Origin: Nostocales cyanobacterium LEGE 11386
Lineage (GTDB): Bacteria > Cyanobacteriota > Cyanobacteriia > Cyanobacteriales > Nostocaceae
DNA length: 59,319 bases
Assembly (NCBI GenBank): GCA_015207155.1
Contig: JADEXK010000038.1
Coordinates: forward strand, 1 to 59,319
Direction: 5' to 3'
Both the position numbers and the translations under genes were made by a program. Each line of letters begins with the position of its first letter. The first letter of the stretch is position 1. Below the pieces are notes generated by a model that was not told the origin of the DNA, searched no databases, and was given only the letters and a program-made list of their open reading frames with translations. Below, in pieces: positions 25,231 through 34,253 of the stretch.

Positions 25231-25551
25231 GATTTTTTCCTAATACTTAATAGTCATTAGTCAAGGGTCAAAAACTTTTAATTTGAGACTTTTGATCCTT
25301 GAATGTTAGAAAGGTACCTGTATTTATTTGATATATTGTTAAAAATTTTACAATATCGAATATCAAGATGATTATTTATATAGCCGTAGTCACATAGCTG
25401 AGGACAGTGTTGATTGCTCAAAGCTTTGGAATAACTGGGTTTATACTCAGCACTCTGCACTTTGCTATAGTTGACCTGGATTTGTCAAAGATAACATCAG
25501 TATGCAAGCGGTTATCATAGCATTCCATTGTCTTTGAGTCAGCAAGGGTAT
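25231..25551. other. Spacer between corA and groL terminator
   Basis: AT-rich, with one ACTCAGCACTCTGCAC STRR-like stretch near 25446. No coding potential or RNA gene seen; probably contains the corA promoter on the minus strand. Confidence 0.4.
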
Positions 25552-25584
25552 AAAAAAACAGTTTGCCTAGTTACGGCAAACTGC
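25552..25584 (-). terminator. Rho-independent terminator of groL
   Basis: On the minus strand the stem CAGTTTGCC / GGCAAACTG (7-nt loop) is followed by seven T residues, 30 bp after the groL stop. Textbook intrinsic terminator. Confidence 0.93.
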
Positions 25585-25614
25585 TAACAAAATATTTACA
25601 TGAGGAAGCAGAGA

Positions 25615-27285
25615 TTAGAACATACCCATGCCACCCATGCCACCCATGCCGCCCATGCCACCCATGCCACCCATGCCGCCCATGTCAGGGGCAGGAGCTG
25701 CGGATTTCTTCTCTGGTTTTTCGACGACAATGGCTTCAGTAGTCAAGACCATACCAGCAATGGAACCAGCATTTTGCAAAGCTGAGCGCACTACTTTAGC
25801 AGGGTCGATAATGCCGGCAGCTATCAAGTCCTCAAATTCTCCTGTAGCAGCGTTGTAACCAACATTAAAATCACTTTGCTTGACTTTAGAGACAACAACA
25901 GAACCTTCATCACCAGCATTATCTGCTATTTGACGCAAAGGAGCTTCTAAGGCGCGTCTGACAATATCTGCGCCAATTTTTTCTTCTTCGTTCAGGTTGG
26001 CTTTAATTGCCTCTATTTTGGTGGTCAAATTAATTAAAGTTGTGCCACCACCAGGAACAATACCTTCTTCTACAGCTGCTTTGGTGGCGTTCAACGCGTC
26101 TTCAATCCGCAGTTTGCGGTCTTTGAGTTCGGTTTCTGTGGCTGCACCCACTTTAATCACTGCTACACCACCAGCTAGCTTGGCAATGCGTTCTTGCAGT
26201 TTTTCTTTATCGTAATCGGAATCAGTTTCTTCTAATTGTTTACGAATTTGAGCAATCCGCTTTTGCACCTCTGGCTTGGTATCACCAGCAGCCACAATTG
26301 TGGTGTTTTCTTTGTCAATGTTGATTTTGCGGGCGGTTCCCAACATCTCTAAAGAAGCGGTATCTAGGCTCAAACCGATTTCTTCAGAAATCCATTGTCC
26401 ATCGGTGAGGATAGCAATATCTTGTAACAAGGCTTTGCGGCGATCGCCAAATCCGGGCGCTTTGATAGCAGCAACAGCCAGCACACCCCGTGCTTTGTTG
26501 ACTACCAAAGTTGCTAAAGCATCTCCTTCTACATCTTCGGCAATAATCAGCAAGGGTTGACCCGAACGAGCAACTTTTTCCAATACAGGAACTAAATCCT
26601 GGATGCTGCTGATTTTTTTGTCGGTAATTAGGATGCGGGCATTTTCAAACTCTACTGTCATCCGGTCGTTGTTGGTGATGAAGTAGGGAGAAATATAACC
26701 CCTGTCAATTTGCATCCCTTCCACTACTTCCAGTTCAGTTGTCAGGGATTTGGATTCTTCAACAGTGATGACGCCGTCTTTGGTGACCTTTTCCATGGCT
26801 TCGGCAATCATCGCGCCGACTTCCTCATCATTACCAGATGAGACAGTCGCAACTTGAGCGATCGCACTTCCTTCTACTGGCTTTGTCACCTTGGCAATTT
26901 CTTGCACTAGTGCTTCGATGGTTTTGTCGATTCCCCGCTTCAAGCTGATGGGGTTGCTACCAGCTGCGACGTTCTTTAAACCTTCCTTAATTAACGCCTG
27001 TGCTAATACTGTGGCAGTAGTGGTGCCATCACCAGCGATATCCTTGGTTTTGGATGCCACTTCCTGAATCAGTCTTGCACCAGTGTTTTCTAAAGGGTCT
27101 TCTAATTCAACTTCTTTAGCAACAGTGATACCATCATTGACAATTTGGGGCGCGCCAAATTTTTTTTCTAAAAGGACGTTACGACCTCTTGGCCCCAAGG
27201 TGATTTTCACCGCGTCGGCTATGGCGTTGACACCCCTCTCTAGCGCCCGCCTGGAATCTTCATCAAATGAAATAATTTTTGCCAT
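25615..27285 (-). CDS. groL: Chaperonin GroEL (60 kDa), monocistronic copy
   Basis: ATP-dependent folding chamber subunit. N-terminal MAKIISFDEDSRRALERGVN, the ATP-binding AGDGTTTATVLAQAL (about residues 85-100) and the C-terminal GGM repeat tail (MGGMGGMGGMGGMGG, ending GMF) are all present. Length 556 aa. No groES lies upstream: the next gene is divergent. Cyanobacteria usually have a groES-groEL operon plus a separate groEL; this is the separate kind. A CIRCE operator 33 bp before the start implies heat control by HrcA. Confidence 0.97.
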   Translation of the reverse strand: MAKIISFDEDSRRALERGVNAIADAVKITLGPRGRNVLLEKKFGAPQIVNDGITVAKEVELEDPLENTGARLIQEVASKTKDIAGDGTTTATVLAQALIKEGLKNVAAGSNPISLKRGIDKTIEALVQEIAKVTKPVEGSAIAQVATVSSGNDEEVGAMIAEAMEKVTKDGVITVEESKSLTTELEVVEGMQIDRGYISPYFITNNDRMTVEFENARILITDKKISSIQDLVPVLEKVARSGQPLLIIAEDVEGDALATLVVNKARGVLAVAAIKAPGFGDRRKALLQDIAILTDGQWISEEIGLSLDTASLEMLGTARKINIDKENTTIVAAGDTKPEVQKRIAQIRKQLEETDSDYDKEKLQERIAKLAGGVAVIKVGAATETELKDRKLRIEDALNATKAAVEEGIVPGGGTTLINLTTKIEAIKANLNEEEKIGADIVRRALEAPLRQIADNAGDEGSVVVSKVKQSDFNVGYNAATGEFEDLIAAGIIDPAKVVRSALQNAGSIAGMVLTTEAIVVEKPEKKSAAPAPDMGGMGGMGGMGGMGGMGGMGMF

Positions 27286-27317
27286 GTTTCATCTCTCTAG
27301 CGCTTCCATTAGACAAT

Positions 27318-27344
27318 TTAGCACTCACAGGACAAGAGTGCTAA
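27318..27344 (-). promoter_or_regulatory. CIRCE operator of groL
   Basis: Perfect inverted repeat TTAGCACTC - 9 nt - GAGTGCTAA, identical to the CIRCE consensus bound by the HrcA repressor. It lies in the leader or promoter of groL, in the 156-bp divergent spacer shared with the glycosyl-phosphotransferase gene. Confidence 0.95.
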
Positions 27345-27441
27345 TCACCCCAAGCTCAGATTATAAATGTAAATAAAAAAAATTGATTAATATACAGTTG
27401 ATGCTCATATACGATACTGGCAGTAATGGTTGAATTGAGGG

Positions 27442-28524
27442 ATGAACCTAGACAACTTCCTTAAGTCCCTCGGCATTGCCGACCCTAGCGGCACCGGCTG
27501 GTTGGCAGTAGTCGGCACGTTTCTCTTAGCTTGGCTGGTAACGTGGCGTTTAATTCCCACAGTACGCAAATTCGCCCTGCGTGTAGGTTGGGCTGACCAA
27601 CCAAACGCACGCAGACTCAATCAGCAGCCCTTGCCGAATGCAGGGGGTCTAGCTATCTATGCGGGAGTGATTGCCGCAATGGTACTAGCTAGCCTTTTGC
27701 GACCTATCGCCCTGCAAAATGTGTTGGCTCAGGTGCTAACTATTCTACTAGGAGGTTCCATCCTAGTGCTGGTTGGTTTTATCGATGATCAGTTCGGTTT
27801 ACCCCCCTCTGTTCGGTTGTGGGCACAAATTGTCACGGCATTGTTGCTGTTTGCTAATGGCATCAGCATCGAGGTTGGTTTTAATACACCCATTGACTCG
27901 TTGCTTTCAATGTCGGTGACTGTACTTTGGGTAGTAGGTATTACCAACGCCATCAACTTGATGGATGGTATGGATGGATTAGCGGGGGGAGTCAGTTTTA
28001 TTACTGCTATGAGTTTACTGGGGGTAGCTGCCCAATTTCCCAATCGAGCAGCAGCTATTTTAGTTCTTGCAGCTTTAGGGGGTGGTGCGTTAGGCTTTTT
28101 GCGCCATAACTTCCACCCCTCTCAGATCATCATGGGTGATGCTGGAGCATACTTTTTTGGTTATGTACTGGCTGCAACCAGTATTTTAGGTAACCTGCAA
28201 GAAAGTACAATCTTTGCCCTTGGCCCCACAGTGTTGTTCTTATTGTTGCCAGTGCTAGACACGACACAAGTGTTTGTCCGCAGATTATTGGCAGGTAAAA
28301 ACCCTCTCAGTACCCCCGGTAAAGACCATCTACACCACCGTTTACTCGCTTGGGGATTTTCCCAGCCTCATGCCGCATTAACCCTTTGGGCAATCACTTT
28401 AGTTTTTAATTTGCTGGCCATGAGAATACAAGGCATGACCTTGGTGGTGATTATTTCCACTGCCATCAGCATCATCTTCCTTCTAGGCTTTACCGTCTGG
28501 CAAAGAATCAGCCAACAATCTTGA
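27442..28524 (+). CDS. WecA/TagO-type polyprenyl-phosphate GlcNAc-1-phosphate transferase
   Basis: Integral membrane enzyme of the MraY/WecA superfamily that loads a sugar-1-phosphate onto undecaprenyl phosphate, starting surface polysaccharide or cell-wall polymer synthesis. Shows the family aspartate motifs LVGFIDDQFGLPP (DD near residue 114), TNAINLMDGMDGLAGG (near 170-185) and IIMGDAGAYFFGY, plus the histidine motif HLHHRLLAWGFS near residue 295, which separates WecA/TagO types from MraY. About ten hydrophobic helices. 360 aa. Divergent from groL; no other polysaccharide gene nearby. Confidence 0.9.
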   Translation: MNLDNFLKSLGIADPSGTGWLAVVGTFLLAWLVTWRLIPTVRKFALRVGWADQPNARRLNQQPLPNAGGLAIYAGVIAAMVLASLLRPIALQNVLAQVLTILLGGSILVLVGFIDDQFGLPPSVRLWAQIVTALLLFANGISIEVGFNTPIDSLLSMSVTVLWVVGITNAINLMDGMDGLAGGVSFITAMSLLGVAAQFPNRAAAILVLAALGGGALGFLRHNFHPSQIIMGDAGAYFFGYVLAATSILGNLQESTIFALGPTVLFLLLPVLDTTQVFVRRLLAGKNPLSTPGKDHLHHRLLAWGFSQPHAALTLWAITLVFNLLAMRIQGMTLVVIISTAISIIFLLGFTVWQRISQQS

Positions 28525-28579
28525 GTTCTGGGTCTTGAGTTTTGAGTTGTAGCACTCAGTACTCAGCACTCAGCACTTT
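28525..28579. repeat. STRR tract between convergent genes
   Basis: Heptamers GTTCTGGGTCTTGAGTTTTG followed by CACTCAGTACTCAGCACTC. Likely doubles as a bidirectional termination region. Confidence 0.7.
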
Positions 28580-29326
28580 TTAAGCCATTACCATGCCACC
28601 ATCAACGTTAAAGACTTGCCCCGTAATGTAGGCAGCAGCAGGATCTGCCGCGAGAAAGCGCACCATACCGGCGATTTCTTCTGGTTGACCGTAGCGACCT
28701 AGGGGGATGAATTTTAAAATATCTTCGGTGTTACTGAGTTTGCTAGTCATGTCTGTAGCGATGAAACCAGGGGCGACGGCATTAACTGTGATACCGCGAG
28801 AAGCCAGTTCTTTAGCAACGGTTTTAGTAAAGCCGATAACACCTGCTTTAGCCGCACTATAATTGGCTTGACCGGGGTTACCCATTTGTCCAGCGACGGA
28901 GGCAATGTTGATAATGCGCCCAGAACGTTGCTTAAGCATGACTTTACTGGCGGCGCGTGTGCATAAGAAAACACCAGTGAGGTTGAGGTCAATGACGGCT
29001 TGCCAATCTTCTGGCTTCATGCGTAACAGGAGTGTGTCGCGGGTGATACCTGCATTGTTGACTAAAATATCAATGCGTTTGAACTTGTCGATCACAGTGT
29101 TCAGCAGTGTATCTACTTGATCAGCTTGGGAAACATCAGCTTGCAGGGCGATCGCCTGACCTCCCGCCGCCGTAATTTCTGCAACTACCTGATCAGCGGC
29201 CCCACTAGAATTAGCATAATTAACAACTACACTTGCTCCTTGTGTAGCTAATTCTAGAGCGATCGCTCGTCCAATGCCCCGTGACGCACCCGTGACGATA
29301 GCGACTTGGTTCTGTAATAAGCTCAT
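28580..29326 (-). CDS. fabG: 3-oxoacyl-ACP reductase FabG
   Basis: NADPH-dependent reduction of 3-ketoacyl-ACP in type II fatty acid synthesis. Cofactor loop TGASRGIG is at residues 12-19, NNAG at about 90-93, the catalytic Ser in INIASVAGQMGNPGQANY, YSAAKAG with the catalytic Tyr/Lys, and the C-terminal VFNVDGGMVM typical of FabG. Length (248 aa) is exact for the family. Two other SDR proteins in the window (por and the gene at 30.2 kb) lack this combination. In cyanobacteria PhaB-like enzymes are close relatives, but the tail supports FabG. Confidence 0.93.
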   Translation of the reverse strand: MSLLQNQVAIVTGASRGIGRAIALELATQGASVVVNYANSSGAADQVVAEITAAGGQAIALQADVSQADQVDTLLNTVIDKFKRIDILVNNAGITRDTLLLRMKPEDWQAVIDLNLTGVFLCTRAASKVMLKQRSGRIINIASVAGQMGNPGQANYSAAKAGVIGFTKTVAKELASRGITVNAVAPGFIATDMTSKLSNTEDILKFIPLGRYGQPEEIAGMVRFLAADPAAAYITGQVFNVDGGMVMA

Positions 29327-29535
29327 TTAATTTTCCTCAAGATTGAAATTACCGCGCTAATGATCTTATGGTGATTTGTGTCTAGAATTTAAGTAATTTG
29401 TCTGTTAATCAGACATCTATACCTTTGGGATCAGGTGCAAAATTAGGCAACAATAAAAACAAAATGATGTTACACCGATTCTTTGAGGCACGCATTACCA
29501 TTGAAAGCAATCAACAGTAAATTGGTGTGTGTCAC

Positions 29536-29853
29536 ATGACTACAAAAAAACAATTCAACAGCTTTGAAGAGATGTTATCTGGTTCAGATGTACCTGTTTT
29601 AGTAGATTTCTATGCTGATTGGTGTGGCCCTTGTCAGATGATGGTGCCGATTTTAGAACAGGTGAATGCCCAACTGAAAGACCGTTTGCGAATTGTTAAG
29701 ATTGACACGGAAAAGTATACAGAACTAGCCAGTCAATACCAAATTGCCGCCCTGCCAACATTAGTCCTGTTTAAGCAGGGTCAGCCTGTGGATAAAATTG
29801 AAGGAGTGATGCAAGCACCTCAATTGGTGCAACATCTGCAAAATTTCATTTAA
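29536..29853 (+). CDS. Thioredoxin
   Basis: Dithiol reductant for cytoplasmic enzymes. The active site WCGPC is at residues 29-33 (redox Cys30 and Cys33), with the cis-proline block ALPTLVLFKQG. I use the ATG at 29536; a GTG 9 bp earlier is possible. 105 aa, a single domain without signal peptide. Sequence around the active site (FYADWCGPCQMM) is of the m/x-like cyanobacterial set, but I cannot assign the subtype with certainty. Followed by two hairpin terminators. Confidence 0.94.
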   Translation: MTTKKQFNSFEEMLSGSDVPVLVDFYADWCGPCQMMVPILEQVNAQLKDRLRIVKIDTEKYTELASQYQIAALPTLVLFKQGQPVDKIEGVMQAPQLVQHLQNFI

Positions 29854-29867
29854 GAAATATTAAGCAT

Positions 29868-29891
29868 AGAGACGCAAAATTCTGCGTCTCT
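29868..29891 (+). terminator. Hairpin terminator of the thioredoxin gene
   Basis: Perfect 9-bp stem AGAGACGCA / TGCGTCTCT with a 6-nt loop, 15 bp after the stop. Same repeat type as at 6302. Confidence 0.75.
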
Positions 29892-29932
29892 ACATATTAA
29901 AAATAATTAATTTTCACGTTACCGAGAGTCTC

Positions 29933-29972
29933 AGATCCCCAACTTATTAAAGAAGTCAGGGATCTCTTTTTT
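29933..29972 (+). terminator. Second hairpin with T-tract
   Basis: Stem AGATCCC / GGGATCT then CTTTTTTG. The 3' part (29957-30001) is a dispersed repeat sharing TTTTTTGTTCGTAACTCA with 47424-47472. The rest of the spacer to 30206 shows no gene. Confidence 0.65.
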
Positions 29973-30206
29973 GTTCGTAACTCATTGAGAATTCCTATAG
30001 TTGATTACTGTTAGTAAGACTTCCTGGTTGTAGGCTTAAGATTTGTGAAATGGCGGTAAAAGACAGCTTTGCTACTTTTGTCTTCAACAAGTGACTTTAT
30101 AGTTAAGGTAATAGTGGTCTGTCAAGCATAAATTTAAGAGTGTTACTAGCCTAGTTTTTCAGACTCTGATATCAACTCTGACAGATTAATAATCCGGACA
30201 AAATTA

Positions 30207-31064
30207 ATGCATACAGGAAATAAAAATACAGTTGTGATCACAGGAGCATCAACAGGAATTGGTGCGGCGTGTGCTTTACTTTTAGACCAGTTGGGATACT
30301 TTGTCTTTGCTGGTGTGCGTAAAGATAGTGATGCTCAAATACTTAAACAAAAAGCATCACCAAGGCTCAACCCAATTTTTTTAGATGTGACTGATGCTGA
30401 GTCGATTGAATATGCAGTTGAGACGTTAACAAATGCAGTTGGTGATAGTGGGATTTTAGGTTTAGTGAATAATGCCGGAATTGCCGTCCCTGGCCCGTTA
30501 GAACTACTACCCATCGCTGAATTTCAACAGCAGATGCAAGTTAATGTGACTGGACAATTAGCAGTCACACAAGGATTTTTGGGTCTATTACGCCAGGGTA
30601 AGGGTCGAATTGTGAATATGGGTTCAATTAGTGGTAGAAGTGCTGCGCCGTTTTTGGGAGCTTATAATGCTTCCAAATTTGCCCTGGAAGGACTCACCGA
30701 TGTGATGCGTATGGAGTTGCGACCGTGGGGAATCTCGGTTTCAATTATTGAACCAGGGGCGATCGCTACGCCGATTTGGGAAAAGTCTTTTACTCAAATG
30801 GACACAGCACGGCAAAACCTACCTCAATCAGCAGAAAATCTTTACGGTAGTGCTATGAGTGCTGTACGTCAGAAAGTAGGAATTTTGGCATCTCAGGGAA
30901 TTTCTCCAGAACTTGTAGCTCAGGCGGTTGTCCATGCACTGACTGCAAAGCGACCAAAGACACGTTATGTCGTTGGACAAGACGCTAAAATTGCAGTGCT
31001 GCTCAAGTATCTATTGCCGGATCAAGTGTATGACCGTGTAATGTTGTATTCTATGGGTTTGTAA
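30207..31064 (+). CDS. Short-chain dehydrogenase/reductase
   Basis: Classical SDR: cofactor loop TGASTGIG (about residues 13-20), NNAGIA near 91, catalytic Ser in VNMGSISGRSAAPFLGAY, and YNASKFALEGL with Tyr/Lys. The segment SIIEPGAIATPIWEK and the absence of a FabG-type C-terminus place it with the 17-beta-hydroxysteroid/retinol-dehydrogenase-like SDRs; the natural substrate is not predictable. The basic residue VRKDS after strand 2 suggests NADP(H). 285 aa, cytoplasmic. Its stop is 1 bp from the end of the convergent prmA gene. Confidence 0.9.
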   Translation: MHTGNKNTVVITGASTGIGAACALLLDQLGYFVFAGVRKDSDAQILKQKASPRLNPIFLDVTDAESIEYAVETLTNAVGDSGILGLVNNAGIAVPGPLELLPIAEFQQQMQVNVTGQLAVTQGFLGLLRQGKGRIVNMGSISGRSAAPFLGAYNASKFALEGLTDVMRMELRPWGISVSIIEPGAIATPIWEKSFTQMDTARQNLPQSAENLYGSAMSAVRQKVGILASQGISPELVAQAVVHALTAKRPKTRYVVGQDAKIAVLLKYLLPDQVYDRVMLYSMGL

Positions 31065-31065
31065 T

Positions 31066-31986
31066 TTAAGAACGCCGCGCATTCAAGCAACACCATTCTT
31101 TCCGTTTCCAGAGCGTAGCAACCACCCAACCATTTTGTTCTAAAGCATCGGCAACAGCTTTAGATTGTTCTAGTAAGATCCCACTAAAAATTGCCCAAGT
31201 ACTGGGTTTAGCGATCGCACTCATTTCGGGAATTAACTGAATAATCACGTCAGCTAAGATATTGCAGACGATGCCATCTACTGGTTTTTCTAGCAGTTTC
31301 GTTAAAATGTCTACACTGCCTTCTGCTGGGATCAAGCGTTCTGAACTAATATCGTTCAAAGCGCGATTGCTAAAGGTCGATTGCACGGCTAAGGGGTCAG
31401 TATCCACAGCATAGACTTTCTCTGCTCCCAGTAATACTGCGCCAATGGAAAGGATACCGGAACCACAACCAATATCCGCAATTACTAAAGGTTCGTGTTT
31501 GTTACTTGTACCCGCAAAAGATTGAGGTAATTCACTCAGCCGCATTTCTAAAGATTCCAAACACAATTGGGTTGTGGCATGATTCCCTGTACCAAATGCT
31601 ACACCAGGATCAAGACGAATCACTAACCGTTCTGATGCTTCTGGCAAAGGTAACCATGCGGGATTAATCAGAAAGCGATCGCCTATTTCTTCAGGTTGCC
31701 AATGCTGTTTCCAGCTAGTAGACCAATCTTCTTCATCAATTAATCCCCAGTGCAGGGTAGGAATGGACAATCCTACACAAAGAGCATCTTGACGCAACCA
31801 CAACGATAGCGCCGCCAAATCTAGTAGCTGTGCTTGAAATCTCGGCAGATAAGCTTTTACTAAACAGGAATTACCTTTAGTTTCACTCGCTGTACCACGG
31901 CTGCCAAAATCTTCCAGTCGCCAAAAGACAGAATCTTCTAGCGCTGGTTCACATAAAATCTGTAGTTCCCACCAAGTGTTTGCCAT
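31066..31986 (-). CDS. prmA: Ribosomal protein L11 methyltransferase
   Basis: Methylates amino groups of ribosomal protein L11 using SAM. N-terminal substrate-recognition domain (about residues 1-70, TWWELQILCEPALEDSVFWR) is followed by LDPGVAFGTGNHATTQLCLE and the SAM motif VIADIGCGSGILSIGA (about 173-188), then VYAVDTDPLAV and IVCNILADVIIQL, the NPPY-equivalent of PrmA. Length 306 aa, close to the usual 295. Starts at the ATG just inside an STRR-rich spacer. Confidence 0.95.
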   Translation of the reverse strand: MANTWWELQILCEPALEDSVFWRLEDFGSRGTASETKGNSCLVKAYLPRFQAQLLDLAALSLWLRQDALCVGLSIPTLHWGLIDEEDWSTSWKQHWQPEEIGDRFLINPAWLPLPEASERLVIRLDPGVAFGTGNHATTQLCLESLEMRLSELPQSFAGTSNKHEPLVIADIGCGSGILSIGAVLLGAEKVYAVDTDPLAVQSTFSNRALNDISSERLIPAEGSVDILTKLLEKPVDGIVCNILADVIIQLIPEMSAIAKPSTWAIFSGILLEQSKAVADALEQNGWVVATLWKRKEWCCLNARRS

Positions 31987-32295
31987 TTTTTAGTGCTGAC
32001 TGAGTGCTGAGTGCTGAGTGCTGAGTTTAAGAGAGTTGTAAGTTATGAATTAAGAGTTTCGGGAACACCAAAAAATAAATTATCCCATCTTGTGGGATGG
32101 GCATCTTGCCCGTCCTTGATAATTAGCAGGCAAGATGCCTGCTCGACAAAACTGCTAACTTTTTTCTTCACTCAGCACTTTTTACTCAGCACTCAGCACT
32201 TTTCTTGTGGGATGGGCATCTTGCCTGTTCTTGATAATTAGCAGGCAAGATGCCTGCTCTACAAAACCGCTAACTTTTTTCTTCACTCAGCACTT
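31987..32295. repeat. STRR and duplicated spacer repeat
   Basis: STRR heptamers (GAGTGCTGAGTGCTGAG, 31994-32024) followed by two copies, about 85 bp each, of a unit starting CTTGTGGGATGGGCATCTTG (32084-32170 and 32203-32290), with the inner palindrome GGGCATCTTGCC...GGCAAGATGCC and ending in CTAACTTTTTTCTTCACTC. No gene. A variant lies at 58131. Confidence 0.85.
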
Positions 32296-33876
32296 TTATA
32301 GAGTTACTGTGTACGCATCCCGAATTCCCGGTACTTTGGTAATTTCAGCCAAAATGCCATCAGGTAAGGGATCATCGATACTCAAAGCCATTACTGCATC
32401 GCCACGGACAATTTTGCGGCCTACTTGCATACTGGCAATATTGACATTAAAGCTGCCGAGTAAGGAACCGAGTTTGCCGATAATTCCTGGCATATCTCGG
32501 TGCAGGGTGAACAGCATATATTTGCTGGGGGGTACATTGATGGGGAAACCGTCAACGTCGGTAAGGTGAATTTCTTTATCGCCTAACAAAGCACCTGTGA
32601 CCGAGTGAGTACCTAAAGTACCTGTAGCTTCTAGGTGCAGTGAGCCGGCGTAGTCACGGGCTGAGGCGTCGCGGGTTTCAATTACCCTGATTCCTCGTTC
32701 TTTCGCTTCTATGCTGGCATTGACATAATTTACTCTTTCTCGTAAGGCTTGGTAAAGTAGTCCTTTGAGAGATGCTACCACTAAAGGTTGACTTTTGTTG
32801 GTTGCCAGTTCGCCTTGTAAGCGGACATTGAGTAATTCGACTCGTCCCCCAGCTAATTGTCCTACCAACTTACCCAAGGTTTCGGCTAACTGCATGTAGG
32901 GTTTGAGTTCTTCCAATACATCAGGGCCAAGTCCGGGAATGTTGACGGCTGAACGTGCGGGTAATCCTAAGAGGACATCGCGAATTTGTTCAGCCACGTC
33001 AATGGCTACATTCACTTGAGCTTCTGTAGTCGAGGCTCCCAAATGCGGGGTGAGGATGACTTCTTTACCGAGCGATCGCAATTCAGATTCACCTAGTGGT
33101 TCTGACTCGAACACATCTAAAGCTGCACCCAGAATTTTACCTTCTTTAATCGCTGCTGCTAGCGCTGCTTCATCAATAATGCCACCACGAGCGCAGTTAA
33201 TAATCCTGGCTGTAGGTTTCATTTTTGCCAGGGAGGTGGCATTGATTAAGTGGGTGGTTTCTGGAGTTTTAGGGATGTGTAGTGTAATATAATCTGCTTG
33301 CTGCATTAGTAAATCCATATCTACTAACTGACAGCCAATTTGTTCTGCCCGTTCTGTGGAAATAAAGGGATCATAAGCTAGTAGTTTCATCCCCATTGCT
33401 TTCGCCACAGCAGCAACATGGGAACCGATTTTACCCAATCCCACAACGCCGAGAGTTTTTTTATAAACTTCTGCACCAACAAAAGTTTTGCGATCCCACT
33501 CACCGCGCTTCACTGAAGCATTCGCATCAGGAATGTAACGAGATAGAGATAACATCATCGCTAGGGCGTGTTCGGCGGCGGCGATGGTGTTACCTTCTGG
33601 GGAATTAACAACGACAATTCCTCGGCGAGTGGCTGCGGGAACATCTACATTGTCTACACCTACACCGGCACGACCAATAATTTTTAACTGAGTACCAGCT
33701 TCAATAATTTCTTGTGTAACGCGCGTACCAGAGCGAATCATCAGCGCATCATAATCACCGATAATTTCGATTAATTCTGCTGGTTTTAGACCTGTCTTGA
33801 CATCTACAGTAGCAACTTGGGAAAGAATGTCAATTCCAGCTTGGTCAATAGGATCGGAGACGAGAACCTTAGACAT
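32296..33876 (-). CDS. serA: D-3-phosphoglycerate dehydrogenase
   Basis: First enzyme of the phosphorylated serine pathway, oxidising 3-phosphoglycerate with NAD. N-terminal substrate domain, then the NAD fold GVVGLGKIGSHVA (about residues 143-155), the catalytic Arg in INCARGGIIDEAAL, and His in LTPHLGAST. Residues 315-450 are the allosteric substrate-binding domain, and the last 72 residues form an ACT domain (MLFTLHRDMPGIIGKLGSLL) that senses serine in this long class. 526 aa matches the long form of cyanobacteria and plants. Confidence 0.97.
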   Translation of the reverse strand: MSKVLVSDPIDQAGIDILSQVATVDVKTGLKPAELIEIIGDYDALMIRSGTRVTQEIIEAGTQLKIIGRAGVGVDNVDVPAATRRGIVVVNSPEGNTIAAAEHALAMMLSLSRYIPDANASVKRGEWDRKTFVGAEVYKKTLGVVGLGKIGSHVAAVAKAMGMKLLAYDPFISTERAEQIGCQLVDMDLLMQQADYITLHIPKTPETTHLINATSLAKMKPTARIINCARGGIIDEAALAAAIKEGKILGAALDVFESEPLGESELRSLGKEVILTPHLGASTTEAQVNVAIDVAEQIRDVLLGLPARSAVNIPGLGPDVLEELKPYMQLAETLGKLVGQLAGGRVELLNVRLQGELATNKSQPLVVASLKGLLYQALRERVNYVNASIEAKERGIRVIETRDASARDYAGSLHLEATGTLGTHSVTGALLGDKEIHLTDVDGFPINVPPSKYMLFTLHRDMPGIIGKLGSLLGSFNVNIASMQVGRKIVRGDAVMALSIDDPLPDGILAEITKVPGIRDAYTVTL

Positions 33877-34253
33877 GATTACTTGATTTCTTTTTTAAGT
33901 TACAGATTTTGCTGCACAAGACTTTTTAGTTTAGTCCTTATCTGTGGCCATTCAGCAAAAAGTATTTGTTTTAATCTCAACCTCTCTCTCACTCATGTCT
34001 TGAGATGATGGTAACAGGGTATTAATCGCAGAGATGGTCTGGCACTGCCTCCTGATATCTGAGAACAAGTGGTTATTTGTGCCACTCTTTCGGTAAATAT
34101 AAACCATGAATAGACCAAAAAATTATATGTTTATTAATAGTTAAGAGTTACCTAGTATTTCTCAGGGTGATCGCTTTCGCCTCAATATATGCGACACCCA
34201 CAAATCGCTATAATGCAGATGAGAACACTGGTGTATAAGTTGTGGAACCAGTC
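33877..34253. other. Divergent spacer between serA and a uma2 gene
   Basis: Carries a TATAAT box at 34209-34214 placed 40 bp before the uma2 ATG, with no clear -35. The serA side is pyrimidine-rich. Nothing else is recognisable. Confidence 0.4.

Noticed and set aside
25628..25858. Plus-strand frame beginning with repeated MPP units
   Set aside because: Antisense shadow of the GGM tail of groL.
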